From: Edaphochlamys debaryana
Taxonomy: Eukaryota; Chlorophyta; Chlorophyceae; Chlamydomonadales
Direction of reading: 5' to 3'
Length of the DNA stretch: 64,000 nucleotides
NCBI GenBank assembly: GCA_016858145.1
Contig: JAEHOE010000004.1
Location: 1,736,001 to 1,800,000, forward strand
Position 1 is the stretch's first letter, and each line of letters opens with the position of its first letter. This document shows positions 45,381-58,657 of this stretch, in pieces. The position numbers and the translations under genes are program-made. Below the pieces are notes generated by a model. It saw only the letters and a list, made by a program, of their open reading frames with translations, was not told the origin of the DNA and searched no databases.

Positions 45381-48300
45381 TCAGCCGCCGCCGGCGCCCA
45401 CGGGCGGTGCCCTCCGTAGCTGGCCCTCGCCCTCGCCTGCGGACGACACGCCGCCGTCGGCACTCCCGTGCGGCCGCTTCCGCTTCTCCCCCCGCGTCCT
45501 GCCCTGCCCACCGGCCCCGCCGCGGCGCCCGCCCCGCCCCGCCACCCTGCCGCGGCCCGTTCCGCCGGCGCTGCCGGCACTCGGCCCCGCCACTGCCTGG
45601 CCCCCGGACCCGACAGCCGCCGAGGGCCCGGGCCCGGGGCCGCCGGCTGAGCACACTACCTCAGCCTCCGCCTCGCCCTCCGCCCCGTCCAGATCCATGG
45701 CGACCGCGCCCTGGGGGGTGGGGGCGGCCTCGAGGCGGCGGCGGGGCTGCCCAGCCCCGCGACCCGCTGCCCGGTGGTGTGCCGCTGCCGCCGGCCCGGC
45801 GGCCTCGCCGGCACCCGAGGTACGGTACGGCACGTTGTGGCCGCCGCCGCCACCGCCATGGGCGTAGGCCGCCGCCTGCGGCGGCGCCTGGTTGACGGCG
45901 CCGGCATGCTCGTCCACTCGGCCGGACGACATGACGGCAGACTTGGCGGGCGCGGCGGCGCCGCCGTCGACGGCGCCGTCGCCGCCGCCGCGCCAGCTGC
46001 CCTGCTGCTGCGCACGGCCGCGGCCGGAGCCGCCCGGCGGGCCGTCAAACTCCTCCTCCCACGCCGCGACGGCGGGGCTGCCGCCGGCGCGGCGGACGCC
46101 TGGCCCCACGGCGCCTCCGATGGCGTTGCCGTTGTCGGCCTCCGACACGACTGCCGTACCGCCGCTGACGGTGTGGTGGGAGTTGGCGGCGTGCGATGTG
46201 ACGAGAATGGTCATCTGAGGCTGCGGCGGGCCCTCAGCGCGGCGGCGCTCGCCGTCGCTGTCGACCTCGTCATCGTCGTACCCGCTGCCGTACGCGTTGG
46301 CGAGGGTGGAGAGGGGAGCTTCGGCGACCTGTGGTGTTGGGGTTGCAAGGCGTCCCACCAAGAGGCCGTCAGTACAAAGCCTGAGGAAGCCGACGGCTTA
46401 CCGGGCGAGAGAGAGCGTAGCGCAAGCGGGACGTAATCTGGCTCTAGGCCGCAGTCAACCTACGGTTTTACCTTCCAGCCCTGCACCCCTTGGCCGCCCC
46501 GTGAACCTGCCTGCATGTGCGGCCCCTGGCCGCCGCTGACCGCGCCGCCGGCACCGCCGCCGCCGGCTGCCACGCCGTCGACCACTCCCGCCAGCTGCGG
46601 CATCGGCGGCAGCTCCATCAGCTGCTGCTGCATCGCACCGGCCCGGCCAGAGGGCCCCGCTGCCTGGTGGCTCCGCCGCCAGGCGTCGGTGCCGGCGGCG
46701 CCGCCACCGCCGCCGCTGGCGGCGCCGGAGCGCGTGGGGCCGGTGGTGCCGCCGTCGCCGCCGACGTGATGCGTCGTAGTGCCGAGGCGGCTGGTCTGGG
46801 GCGCATCTTCGCCGATGGTGCCCGTCGGCGCCGCCGCTGCTGCTGCGGCCGCGGCCATGACGGCGGCGGCGACGGCGGAGGCCTGGCCGCCAAGCTTGGG
46901 CTCGGCTTCGCCGGATTGGGACATGGCGGGGCCGGCGGCGCCGCGGAGCTCGTCACGTGACAGCCGCGCAAAGCCGTTGCTGCCGTGGCCGTCGACGGAG
47001 CGCAGCGCCGCCGCCGCGGCGACGGCAGGGGCTTTGCTGCCGGCGAGGCCGTGCTGCTGCAGGACCGCCGCCGCCGCGGCGGCGGCAGCGGCGGCGGCAG
47101 CCGCCGCGGCCGTCATCGTCGCTACTGCTGGCGCCGGCGCGGCGAAGGCGCTGGTGCCGTCGTGCACGCCGTTGGAGGCGGTGGCGGCAGCGTGGAATGC
47201 GGCCGCCGCGCCACGCATGCGGCCAGAGCGCAGCGGCAGGCCCCGGCCGCCGCCGCCAGTGCCGCCAGCGCCGCTTCCACCGCCAGGGATGGGATGCAGC
47301 GCCGACTGCGCCTTGGCGTTGCTGCTGCCGCCGGCGCCGCCTGCTCCGCCGCCGCCGGCGTCGTGCCTGCCGCCGCCGGCGCCCATTGGTGCTCTGTATT
47401 GCACGACGCCATTGTCAGCGGTGCTGCCTGCGCCGTGGACCCCCGCCGCCGCCGCCGCCGCAGCGGCGGCAGCCCCAGCGGCAAGCCGCGACGCTACCGC
47501 ACCGCTGGCGGCGGCCCCCGAGGCGTGCTGCTGTTGCCGTGGCGGCTGATCGCGCGGTGAGTGGCCAGCCACGCCAGCAGACTCCGCCGCCGCCGCCAGC
47601 ATCACTGCCGCCTGCTGCGCGCCGCCGCTACCGCTGTTGGCGGCGCCGCCACCCCCACTGCCGCCAAGCACCATAGCAGCGGCGCCGCCGGTGGAAGCTG
47701 CCTGGCCTTCCAGGGCAGCAGCAGCCTCCGCCGCGCCAGCGCCGCCGCGAGCGCCGTCGGTAGTTCTGCCGTCAACTCCGCCTCCGCTGCCGCCACCACC
47801 GCCGCCAGCGCGGAGTGCAACTGCCTGTGCCTCCGCCGCCCGGCCTGCGGTTCGCAGAAAGGCGCCGTGGACTTCCGTAAACTGAGGCATCACAGCTGAG
47901 AGGCTTGGGCCGCCAGGAGAGGCGCTGCGCACTCGCTCCTCCGCAGCCCAGCCGCCCTGCCCGCCGCCGCCAGCACCCGCCGCCGCCGCCGCGGCGGCGG
48001 CAGCCGCTGCAGCCGCCGCTAACCGCTCCGCCTGGTGCTGGAGTGCAAGGGCCTCCGCCGCCGTCGCGGCCATGCGTGCGTAAGATCCATGGATTTCGGT
48101 GACTTGCGGTACCGCATCTTGCGACCCGCGATTCATGAATGAGTCGTGGCCATGCGCTGCATGGGCTCCTGACGGCCCCGCCGCCCCGTCGGCAGCGCCA
48201 CCGGCGCCTCCGGCCCCGCCGCCGGCTGCACCCCCTGTCTCCGCGGCCCCGCCGGCCCCGCCGCTGCCGCCGCCGACGGCGCAGCCGGCGCACTCGCCGT

Positions 48301-51300
48301 CGCGGCTCCGTGACTCCGGCTCGCCGCCGGGCAGATCTTGCCGTACATGGTACGGCGACTGCATGATTGCGAGCTGCTGGAGCGCCATGTGCTGCTGCGA
48401 GTGCGTTGGTAGATGCGCCGCCGGCGGCGGCTGACTGCCGCCGCCGCCGTCCACGCCGTTGGCGGGCCGCGGCTGCGACGCTGTCGTCAGTACGGACGTC
48501 GGGTGGTGCATCCCTGCAAGGCCCAGCGCCGCCAGGGTCGTGTTGTTTTGGCCGTAGTCATCGCCGCCGGGCTCGTCGTCGCCGCCGCCACCTGCTCCGC
48601 CGCCGCCGCCGCGGCGGTGGCCGTGGCTGCCGGGAAGCGGCGGGTGGTGCGGCGTCCCGTTGGCAGCGTGGTGTGGGCCCACGCGCTGTACGACACTGTC
48701 CGCCCGTGCATGGGGCTCTGGCGGGCCCTCGAGGGCCGCCGCCGCAGGCCGTTGCGCCGACAGCTGCTCCTCTTCCGGCCCGGGCTCCAGATCTAGATCT
48801 AGGTTACGGCCCGGCCCGAGCTGCCCGTTGCCGGCAGGCTGTACCGCCAGCATGCCGTCGGGCCCGTGCAGCGCGTGCGGATGCACGTGCGCGTGGCCGT
48901 GGCCGTGCGGTGGCGGTTGTACGACGGCTCCCGTACTCACGGCAGGGCCGGCGTCGGCGGCCGACTGGCCGCGCTGCGGCCCGCCCACGCCCTGAATCTC
49001 GGCCAATGCCGCTGCGGGCGTTACGCCACGGCGGGCGCTGCCGGCGGCCTCCTGGCTGGACGACTTCCGGCCCGGCGGCGTGGCTTCGGCGCCGGCGGCG
49101 GCCCGGCCACTGGCCTCGCGGGCCTGCGCGGCGGCGGCGGACGCCGAGGCCGCGCCGCCGCCACCCGACGCGGCCTTGGCGATGGCACCGTTGCTGCGGG
49201 AGCGGTGGCCGCCGCCGCTGACGGCACCTACGGCTGCGTCGCCTGCAGGGCAAAGGGCGAGGAGAGGACGGACGAGGCGCTATGCATCAGTGCCATGCCC
49301 GTCTTTTTGGCCCTAGCTGCTTCTGTATCAAACACCCTTGCACGGCGAAGGGCATAGGGCACAGCACCTGTACGGCAGCCCTAGCACGAGAGGCTAGGTA
49401 AGCGGTGGTGTTTCCCAGCGGCCTTACAGCCAGGCCTAGAGAGGCGACACAACACAGCGAGGCTGAGCCTAACGAGACAGCCGCTCAACACAATGCCCCT
49501 CGTCCCCACCCTTGGGCGCACCCTGCAGGCCCCAACGCAGTCAGTACACCCCACAACGCCCCTGCCTTTAACCGGCTTACACAAATAGCCCCTCACAACA
49601 ACCTTAGGCTCACCCGGGTGGCGGTCCGCGTTGGATGCGCTGAAGGCGGGGCCGGCGCCCGCAGCCGCGCGGCGGCTGCGCTCCTGCTCCCCGCCTCCGC
49701 CAGGGCCGCCGGGCGACGCGTGGTCTTCCAGCAGGGGGCTGATGGCGGTGCTATTGGCGGCCTGCAGCTGAGCCTGCTGGGGCGCTGGACTGCCCCTGTC
49801 AGGCAGGCCCTCGGGTGCCCCCACGCCGCCCAGGCCCACGGCGCTACCGCTGCCACGCAGTGACGGCCCGCCCAGCGCAAGGGCGAGGCTGCGAGCGGGC
49901 CCCACGCCGCCGCTGGCAGCAGCAGCGGCTCCGGCCCCAGCGGCGCCGCCAGCTGCTTCCACGTCAGCGGCGTCGCCGGTGCCGTACACCGAGACGACGG
50001 CGGCGTGGTGGTGGAAGCCGGCGGCGGCGTGGTGGGCGTGGTGGTGGCGGGCGGTGCCGGAGTTGGAGGCACGCACGCCGCCGCCGCCCGCCGAGCCGGG
50101 CTCGGGTGGGGCGGCGTGGTGGTGGGCGTGGTGGTGCGGGTGGTGATGGGGGTGGTGGTGCGGGCCCGCGTGGTCGGCCCCCAGGTTCATGTCGGGGTGG
50201 TGGCTGGCCGCCTGCGGAATCGGAGGCAAGCACGGCTGTGGTGGTGAGCTCTTGAATACCTGGCTTGAGCAGGACCAAAGGGAATACCGTTCGCCATATA
50301 TCCCTGCCCATAACCCCTACAGCCAGGGCCTCACCTTGCCGGCTGGCGAGCCCTTGCCGTCGCCGCTGCCCGGGTTCATGTGACCCGTGCTGGCGCCGCC
50401 GCCGCCGCCGCCCAGCATGCCGAGCAGCGCCGCCGCAGGGCCCACGCTCGTCCGTGCGCCGCCCTCGCCCTCCCCGTCCGCCTCGCCGCCCCCCTCCTCG
50501 CCGTCGCCGTCGCCCGCGCCTTCGTCTCCGTCGGCGCTGCCTGCGTTGTCGTTGTCGTCACCCCGCTCTTCCATCAGCTCATCCTGCAACATCCCCTGCC
50601 CAAGGCCCAGGCCCAGTCCGAGTGCGCCGCCGCCAGCGCCGCCGCCCATTCCAGATCCAGATCCAGGCATGCCCAGGGGCAATCCCAGGGCCATGCCCAT
50701 GCCGGAGCCGGTGGGCAGCATCAGCCCGCCGTCGTTCTCGCCGCCGTGCTCGTCCAACGGCAGGAGATTCTCGTCCGTGAGCATGAGATCCGGATCTGGC
50801 CGCATGCCGCCCATGCCGCTGCCGGCGTGATCCGAGGCCGAGCCCATGCGTGAGTCATCCTCGGCCATGTCCACTGGGGTCGAGGCAAGAGGGCACACAT
50901 GACCAGCAAAGCTAATCAGTAAGCGGATGAAGACAGAGCTCGGCCTCAGGGGTCACGCACAAAGCTGAGCCCAGGACAGAGTGCAAGGACGTGGGATTCA
51001 ACCAGCACTCGCAAAGCCTATTTCCGCGTCAGTCGCAGCTGCCACCGTACCCACCCGTGTCGCTCGTGGTGGCTCCGTTGGATCCCGAATCCGTGCCGTC
51101 GTGCGAGGGCCCGGCGGCCATGCCCATGGATGAGTCCCGGGGGTCGGGCACGGCTGCAGCGCAGGGGACGCAAGGGGACCTCAGTCCCGTGATACAGACA
51201 ACACCGGCCACCGCAAGAGCATCAACTGAGCACATTCAGTGAGCGCGAGTCGGTTCAGCGTGAGGTCCAACCCACCGTTGTGGCGAGGAGGGCTGCGCGC

Positions 51301-54300
51301 GCCTGCATGGTGGCTTCCCACGACGCCCGCGCCCGCGCCGGCGGGCAGTCCCGCCGCCCCCGCCGCCAGCGCATCCAGCTGCTGCTTGGACGCCTGGCCC
51401 TGGCGGGAGCGCGACCTGGGGCACGGGCGATGTGGGTCGGGTCGATGTGGGTCGGGGCGAGAGAAGGTGAGAAGTGTACTCAAGAATCTCAATCTTCCCT
51501 GCGCAATGAGGAAAACGGGTGCGGCGTGCACATAGAGCGGGAGTGCCGGTGCTTGGGGACGCACCTGGAGCCATTGAATCGGTGGCTGCCCACCTCCGCC
51601 GGCCCGGCGGCGGCCTTGCTGCTGCCCACACCTCCGCCGCCGCCGCCGAGCCCTGCGCCGGCGCTGCCGCCGTGCGCCGCCGGCGGCACCTCCATGCTGC
51701 CGCTGTCATCGCCGCCGCCGCCCTCCTCCGACGCATCGCTCTCCTCCGCAATAACGGTGGCATGCACCGAAGCCGCTGGGTGGCCAGCGTCGGCATCTAG
51801 CGCCAGGGCTGAGTTGTTATCGGCCTGCTCGCCGTCGCCGGCAGGCGCGCCGCCAGCGCTGCCAACGCTAGCGCCCGCGACGGCGCCAGCGGCGCCACCG
51901 CCAGGCTGGTGCCCGGCGGCGAGCCCCGCCGCGCCGGGGCTGTTGTCGCCGTCCATGCCGCCGCCGTTGCCGGTGACGGCGGCGCCGCCAGCCCCGCTGG
52001 CTTGTTGGTGGTAGGCGTGGCCGAGCGGGTGGTGGAAGTGGCCCGCCGGGCCATGGCCGTGCTGCGGCGCGTGGCCGTGCCCCAAGCCTGCGCCGCCGCC
52101 GCCGCCACCGTGATGTTGACCACCGCCGCCGCCAGCGCGTCCGGGATGGCCGGCGGCGCCGCTGCTGCCGTGCATGGCAGATCTGGCGCCGCCGGCGGTG
52201 GCGGTAGCCACGGCGCCGCCGCCGCCACCCCCGCCCTGCGTCGACCACTGCGGGGCCTGGTAGGCGGCGGGGCTTCCGCCGCCGCCGCCCGGCCCAGCGG
52301 CGGCGGCATTTGGGTCGGGGCCAACGGCGAGGGCTTCCGCCGCCCCTGGACTGGCCTCCATGCGTCGATCTCGATTGAATGCAACCGCCTGGTCAACGAC
52401 CTGGCCCTCCGTATCCATCGGCTCGGCAACTGCCGCAACCGCCGGGCCAACCGCCACGCCCTGCGCGGACTGCGCGCCTGCCCCCTGCCCGCCGCCAGCG
52501 GAGTTGCCGTGATGCGCCCCGGCGTTGGCAGCGCCGTTGCCATTCCCGCTACCGCCATTGACGCCGCCAGCGCCGCCGCCTCCGTGAGGGCCTGCCGCGC
52601 TGCCGCCAGCGCCGCTGCTCGCCGCGCCACCCATGCCGCCGCCTCCGCCAGCGGCCCCGCCGCCGCCGTTGACGCCGCCAGCGCCGCCGCCGCCGCCCCC
52701 GTCGCTGAGTTCAGGGCCTCCGCCAGCGGCGTTGCTAGCCGACGCGGCCTGCCCCGCAGCCCCAAAGATACCGGAGCCCTCGCCAGCACCAGCAATGCCG
52801 CTCTGTCGCTGGCTGTTGTACGCGGCTGACGTGGCCTGTAGCAACAGGCTAAGCGCCACCTGCAGGTGCGACCTGTAGTCAGCGGTATGAGTCATGGACG
52901 GGCCCGCGCCGTACGCGTTGCTGTGGTTGCCAGCGGGGATCCCGAAGCCGCCGCCGACGCCTGCACCCACGCCGCCGCCGCCGGCGCCTGCCGCGCCGCC
53001 GTCACCTCCCATGTGGTCGCCTTGGTTGCCTGCGTCGGCATCCATGCCTGGCGCAGCGGCGCCAGCTCCAGCCGCGGCAGCGGCGCCGCCGCCGCCGCCC
53101 AAGCCGCCGTCAACTGTGGGCGTAGCGACGGAGGCCGTCGGCGTGTGGACGCCGGAAGCGGCAGGGCCTGCCATCGCGGCCTGAGGCGCGGCAGCCTCAG
53201 GGCTGTGGGCGCCGCCGCCTCCGCCGCCGCCGCGGTTGCTGCCGGCGCTGTGCTGCGGCACTCCCCGGCGCGCACTGCCCTCCACGACACCCCCGTCGTG
53301 GCTGGCCGTGCCGCCATTGCCAATGCCGCCGCCGCCGCCGCCCATGTGCCCCTGCGTGTCTGCAGGCGCAACGCCGCCAGCACCTCCAGCGCCGCCAGCC
53401 ATGCCGCCGGCGCCGGCGCCGTTGCTGTGCGGCGTCCCGCCGCCACGAGCTGCAGAAGTTGCCGCCGCCGTTACGTAAGGCGGCATGCCGCCGAATGCGG
53501 GCCCCACGGGCGGCTTTGCAGACTCGTGCTCCGATTGCAGCGAGTGGGATCGGTGCGCAGGTGAGGCGTGCTGGGTCCCTAGCACCGATGCGCCTGGCGC
53601 GGCGGCGGCGCCACCGCCGCCGCTAGCGGCTGCTGCCCTTGGCGAGCCGGCCGCGGCGGCGCTGCCGTCGGCAGGCAGGACGACGGCGCCGCCGTTGTGG
53701 ACCGCCGCCGGCCCGCCGGCAGCAACCGCCGCTGCAGCGGCGGCGGCAGCAACCTGCGTAAGAGCGTTCTGGGCATTGGCCATTAGCTCGTACGGCAGCA
53801 TCACTGGCAGGTACATTTGCAGCGGGTTGGCGGCGGCGGCAGCGGCAGATCCCGGCGCGGCGGCGCCATTGTCAGCGGCGCCGCTGGCAGCCCCACAGAT
53901 CGACACGGCCGTCGTGGCGACGGCAGGGTCTGCCGCTGGCTGGACGGCGCCGCGGTCAGCCACCGCCGCTGCCGCCGCGGCTGCGGTTGCGCTGTGCGTC
54001 GGCCCGTCAAGCCCGCCTGCAGGCCCGTCCTCGTCCATCGGCTGGGCTTGGGAGGTGGCCGCTGCCATAAGGTGTTGCGGCTGCGCCTGCAGAGCCTGGG
54101 GCTGCGGCTGCTGACCCCCAAGCTGTAGCTGTAGCTGCAGCTGTGGCGGCGGCGCCTGGCGCTGCGGCGACGGCAGCCGCTGCGGCCGCAAAGACGCAGA
54201 CCCGGGGCTCGCGTGCGTGGTCGAGTGCTGTTGCTGCAACAGCGGCCGCGAGTCGACGGCACCCGCTTCTTGCTTGATATGCACGCCGCCACCAGCGCCG

Positions 54301-56550
54301 CCGCCGGCGCCGCCAGGGATGTGGCCGCCGCCAACCGCCGCCGCGTGGCCGAGCGCGGCGGCTCCCATGAGCAGCCCCTGCAGCCCGTGCACGTCCGGCA
54401 GCCCGAACGGGTGTCCGCCTCCCCCACCCGCATAGGCTGAGCCCAGCATGGCAGCTGGAAGGTTGAAGGGCGGCACAGCCGGCGTGCGCCGGCCTCGCCA
54501 GTCGCCCTGAGGTCCCACGGGCCGAAGGCCGTGGGCCCCGTGGAGCCCCGCCGCAAGGCCCCCGTCACCGGCGTTGCTGGGCCCCGCGCCGTCGCCCGGG
54601 CCCGCTCCGCCGCCTCCGCCTGCTGCGGAGCCGTGGAGGCTGCTGCCGACCTGGCCCGAGGCTGCGGCGTCCGCCCCGGGGTCCAGGCCGTGGCCGTGCT
54701 GCGCATGAAGCGCCTGCTGCGGGTGCATGAGCTGCGGCGGCGCGAGGAAGTGCTGGGGCAGCGCGGGCGGGTGCTGCGCGGGCCCGTGACCCACGCCGGC
54801 CAGCGGCTGCTGCCCGCCGCGGCCCGACTCCTGCGCCCCACTGCCCCACGCCGCGCCGCCGTCCGCGCCGCTTGCGGCAGCTGCTGCCGCTCCCGCGCTT
54901 GCGGCCGCCAGCACTGAGGCCTGCTGCTGCATGGTCGCCGCCTGCAGTTGCTGCAAAGCCGCCAGACTGAAGTGGGGGCCCGGCAGCTGCAGGCCGCCCG
55001 GCGCGCCACTGCCGGAGGGGCCCCCGGCCGCGGCCGCGGCGGCAGCCAGCAGCGACGGCGGCAGCATGTGCTGGGCGGCTCCTGCGCCCCCGGGCCCGCC
55101 GGCACCCCGGCCGAGCCCCTGCATCAGCCCCGGCCAGCCGCCCACTAGGCCGTTCCCCAGGAAGGCCGCGGCTGCAGCGGCGGCGGCCGCAGCGGGGTCC
55201 ACCACGCCCGCATCCACGCCGGCAGCGCCAGCGCCCCACTGCGCACAGGTGCCAGCCAAGGGAAGAAAGGGGAGACGTGTTACTCGCTATCTTTGGTTGT
55301 TGATACCCCGTGCTTCTGCCCTCACTGCGCGCTTCTACCCAAGTACACCGCCATGTTCACCTCAGGAACCAGCCCTGGCGCCCCCTAGCCCGACCCACAT
55401 GGAGATTGTGCGCCTGCTTCCTGGGCGACTGGCCACCCAGCTGGGCCGCGGGCGCCTGCAGCTGTCCATACACTGACGCCGGCGTGGCTCCGCGCACGTT
55501 GGAGCGAGCCGGGTGTGCCCGAGGCGCGTGGCCGGGAGTGAGGTTCGGGTCACCGGCGGCGCCCGCGCCCGCGGCCCTGCCGCCATGCCCCCGCGGCTCG
55601 CCACGCGTTTCGGCAGCGTGGGAGGTGATGCTGTGAGGCCGCTGAACCTCGGGGGAGGAGGCGTAGTTGTCCGCGTTCACGCCCGCGCCCCGCCCGTAGC
55701 CGGCGTGGCTAGGGCCCGCCAAAAGGGCGTTAGCGTGGAAGGGGGCTTGCTGCACGAGCTGGAGGTGCTGCTGAGGCGCCAGCTGCTGCGGTAGCTGCTG
55801 TTGTTGGAGTGGCGCCAGCTGTTGTTGCTGGGCAAGCAACGCCACGTGGTGTTGCTTCGTGCTGCCGCCTCCGTTGTTCCGGGTGGTTGGGTGCACGGCG
55901 GTGGAGATGAGGCTGTTTGCAGGCCGCGGGCCCTGCTGCATGCGGTTGGACCGCACGGGGCCTGCAGGGGGGAGCGGGGTCACGAGACGTGAACGGGGGT
56001 CGAGCGGAGGACAGCTCGACCAGCGACCCGGTTCGCGATTGAGCCCGGGAGCCGCACGCGATGGGAGTTGGGTATGCACAGGACTCTAGCTGGCTCACCA
56101 TCGGGCTCTGCAGCAGACAGCGCAGAGTCTTCGTCTACCGACCGCTCGGGTTGAACGGCAGAGCCAGCCGCTCGCGCACCCTCAAAGGATACAGCAGTCG
56201 ATACCTGACTGCGAGCCGCTCTCTGCAGGGGTCAAAGGAAGGGCGCGGCGCGTCAAGACACCCAGTCGCGGAAAGATGACTGTCGCCCCCGAGCACTTTT
56301 GCCCAGGTCGTTGTGGCCACTGTTAAAGAGCTTGAACTGGCGCATCGCATGACATCGCCCCCGGAAAGTTTACCGGGCTGGGTGGTCCTCCCGTGCTGCC
56401 CGCTGCCGGCTCCGAGCCCTGGCCCTCAGACTCCTGCTGCGAGACCGTGACACTTGTGACGGCATTGCTCAGGGCGGTATCTGCTCCGGACCCCTGCCTG
56501 GCCAGGGCGGCGACCTGGCCTGCGGGCGCCTGACTGCCCTGCCCCTGCAT
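45381..56550 (-). CDS. Giant low-complexity Ala/Gly/Gln/His-rich protein, unknown family (about 3,160 aa)
   Basis: Nine exons can be joined with matching phases: 56550-56374, 55935-55399, 55238-51565, 51415-51276, 51153-51055, 50873-50335, 50211-49614, 49242-46472 and 46328-45381 (9,483 bases). A donor at 45660-45659 could give another end. I recognise no enzyme or DNA-binding domain. In order, the protein has a Gln-rich region (LAQQQQLAPLQQQQ), more than 1,200 residues of Ala/Gly tracts with islands (YELMANAQNALTQ; YRSHLQVALSLLLQATSAAY), an Arg/Ser patch (RSRSRQGQ), an acidic patch (ERGDDNDNAGSADGDEGA), a poly-His stretch (HHHPHHHPHHHAHHH), two copies of a PQxTExHG element, and a basic C-terminal NLS-like GEKRKRPHG. 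This suggests a nuclear regulatory or scaffold protein, but that is inference. The exon-1 start is the least certain part. Confidence 0.65.
47800..48109 (-). repeat. Two copies of a PQ[V/F]TE[I/V]HG element in the giant protein
   Basis: PQVTEIHGSYARMAATAAEA (starting at 48109) and PQFTEVHGAFLRTAGRAAEA (starting at 47888) align over 20 residues with 12 identical. Each is followed by an Ala-rich helix-prone stretch. They are the most protein-like islands of this gene. Confidence 0.75.
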
Positions 56551-56749
56551 CGCGAGTTAGTGGCCGGCTTGCTGCGCTGAGCAGGGCCCCGTGCCCCTTT
56601 TAGCTAGGTTTCGTTCAGAAGCGGGCCAGGTGGGCATTGCTGGCTGCGAGCAGCGCTGGAGGAAGCAGCTCGACTGAGGGTGCGTCGCGCCAGCGCCAAA
56701 ACTGTGGATACGCTACGTGTTGGTGATCGAATGCTGGTTTCAACGCAAA

Positions 56750-57338
56750 CATGCTGGCTGCCGGGCGCGGCAGGTGTCCCGGTGGCAAGGATTTGCCGCC
56801 AACTTTGACGGTCCGCGCATCCGTGTGTGCCCTGGAAGGTTGGTCTAGGGTCGCAGACTCCTGGTTTGCTGGTCTGTGCGGTGTGCGGACCCCTAGTGGC
56901 TCAGGCTCGCGAGGGCCCGAATCAGCGCGTACGGCACCTTTTCCACCAAATCTAATTCGGACGAGCATACGACGCAGCACCCATACGACGGGACACACCA
57001 CACACACGCGGCTTCCCGCCGCCCTCTCCTGCCACCCCGTGCGCTTCCTCTGCGTGGCGTCAAGTCATGCGCTGTGTGCAGAGCGCTGAATCCTGCCAGG
57101 CGGCGAGGCCCGGTCCTTGCTTGCGGCTTGGGCATCTCGGGACTCCGCGCACACTCGGTGTGCAGCTGCGCAGAGCAGTACACCGGCTTGTCAAAGCGCC
57201 CGCTCTCCGCAGTAGCGCCCGTGCCGGTGCCTGGGCCAACCAACGACCAACATGAACAGCTGCTCATCCGCTGAGGCCTGGGGGTAGACAACACCTCGAC
57301 TGCCTCGTCGGAGGGCCGAAGAGCTTGGTGGGGTCAGG
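56750..57338 (+). repeat. Left arm of a large inverted repeat
   Basis: Read in reverse complement it matches 59070-59667 at high identity with a few small indels. The outer edge is sharp at CATGCTGGCTG; the inner edge fades towards about 57460. No target-site duplication was found outside the arms. Confidence 0.88.
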
Positions 57339-57979
57339 CCACCCCGACTTGCATCCCTCACTCCCGGCGGCGAAGCCGCTTCATAACGGGGGGGACCGGG
57401 GTGCAAAAGACGCCCGTAACAGCACTCCGCTCTAACCCTGACCGCCCAGCGCAAGCCCCCTGCCCAACCCGTGCAAGCCGCGCAGGGCTAGGGGAGACCT
57501 GGTGATCGTCCGCAGCCAGTGCCAGCATGAGCTTGGGGCTGCTACTGAATGAACCAATCGGACGGCTCCCCGTCTTCCTGCCCCGCAGCCAACACGCATC
57601 TCGCCTCCGCACGCTCAGCCCGCCTCGCCTGGCCGCCGCATTGGCCAACACCAGCTTAGGCATTAATAGACATCTTGACAAGCGAGGCGTCGAGAGAGAG
57701 GCCGGAGAATAAACAGAAGGATTTCTTGGAGCAGTACAAAGAGAACACATGCGCACCTCAGGCTCGCCGGCTTTCTGCCGAGCTGACATCTCCCTGGCCT
57801 ACCCAAGCAGCCCTCCGCACAGTATCATGATGGAGCGTGCTGCCAACGGCCGTTCACAGATGGCCCAGTCATGCCCACTCTGGGGCTCACCCCTCCTCTT
57901 TCGTGCAGTCCTCCTTCGTTCCTCTTGCCCCAACTGTGTTGCAACTGTTGATGGCTTTTCCCCCCCCGGCCGAGTCAAG

Positions 57980-58636
57980 TCAGGCCGTGCGCCGCCGCTT
58001 GGCCAGGCGGGACAGGCCCCCCACCAGCTCCACCATGAGGTCGGGGCTCTCCACGCTCAGCCGCTTGAGGCCATCCGGCGCCGCCTCCTGCACCTCCTCG
58101 TGGTGCTCCAGGTACCAAGCCTTGAGCGAGGACAGCAGGCCCGAGAAGGAGCCGCCCAGGCGCTCGGCCCACAGCAGGGAGCCCACCACCGTCTCGGCGG
58201 TTATGCCAGACAGCACCGCCGCCTGGGCGTCCGAGCACAGCTCGGGGAGCAACAGCCGGTCCGCCAGCTCGGCCACGGCTGCGGCCAGGGCGGCCGGGAT
58301 GCCCACGGCGCCGGTGTAGATGCAGCGCAGGAGCAGCTCTAAGGCCGCCGGGTCTGCGTCCGGCAGGTTCAGCTCCGCCGCGGCCCCGTCCGCGAAGCCG
58401 CCCTCCAGCCGCTGCCGGAAGTAGTCACAGCGGGCGATGAGGATGGCCCGATGCACGGGGAAGCGGCGGCTGCCCACCACGAGGGTGAGGTCTGCGGTGC
58501 CGTCCGGCTGGGCGTCCAGCAGCGCGCCCATGTCGGCGTGCCGCGTGCGGCGCGGCGGGCTTGCGGGGGCGGGGCGGGCGGGCCGGCGGGCCGGCGGGGA
58601 GGATGTAGGGGACCGACGCCCGGCCATCCTCCCCAA
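57980..58636 (-). pseudogene. BTB/POZ fragment F with an inversion breakpoint
   Basis: The minus strand encodes a complete BTB domain and tail (DLTLVVGSRRFPVHRAIL, ELLLRCIYTGAVGIP, KAWYLEHHEEVQ, RLAKRRRTA), preceded by the usual PPRRT-HADMGALLDAQPDG. Just upstream, near 58600-58615, the expected propeller segment is missing. Instead its conserved piece RPAILPNGYLAL is found on the opposite strand at about 58615-58657. An inversion has therefore cut this copy. No upstream family exons were found. The fragment sits between the two arms of the 56750-59667 inverted repeat. Translation of a short BTB-only protein from 58636 is possible. Confidence 0.85.
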
Positions 58637-58657
58637 CGGCTACCTGGCTCTCGGTTG
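58615..58657 (+). pseudogene. Inverted piece of the BTB-F propeller region
   Basis: Plus-strand RPAILPNGYLAL matches the family segment that should precede the BTB domain on the minus strand (compare HRPAILPNGYLALC in A). It ends in TGA soon after. Confidence 0.8.

Noticed and set aside
51797..55105. Other-frame open readings (332-434 codons) inside the low-complexity gene
   Set aside because: They overlap the 55238-51565 exon, whose frame alone joins in phase to neighbouring exons. The alternatives are Arg/Ala/Pro shadow translations.
56750..57338. Protein-coding gene in the inverted-repeat arm (frame starting MCVVCPVVW)
   Set aside because: The frame recurs in both arms only because the DNA is duplicated. 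It has no domain and different ends in each copy.
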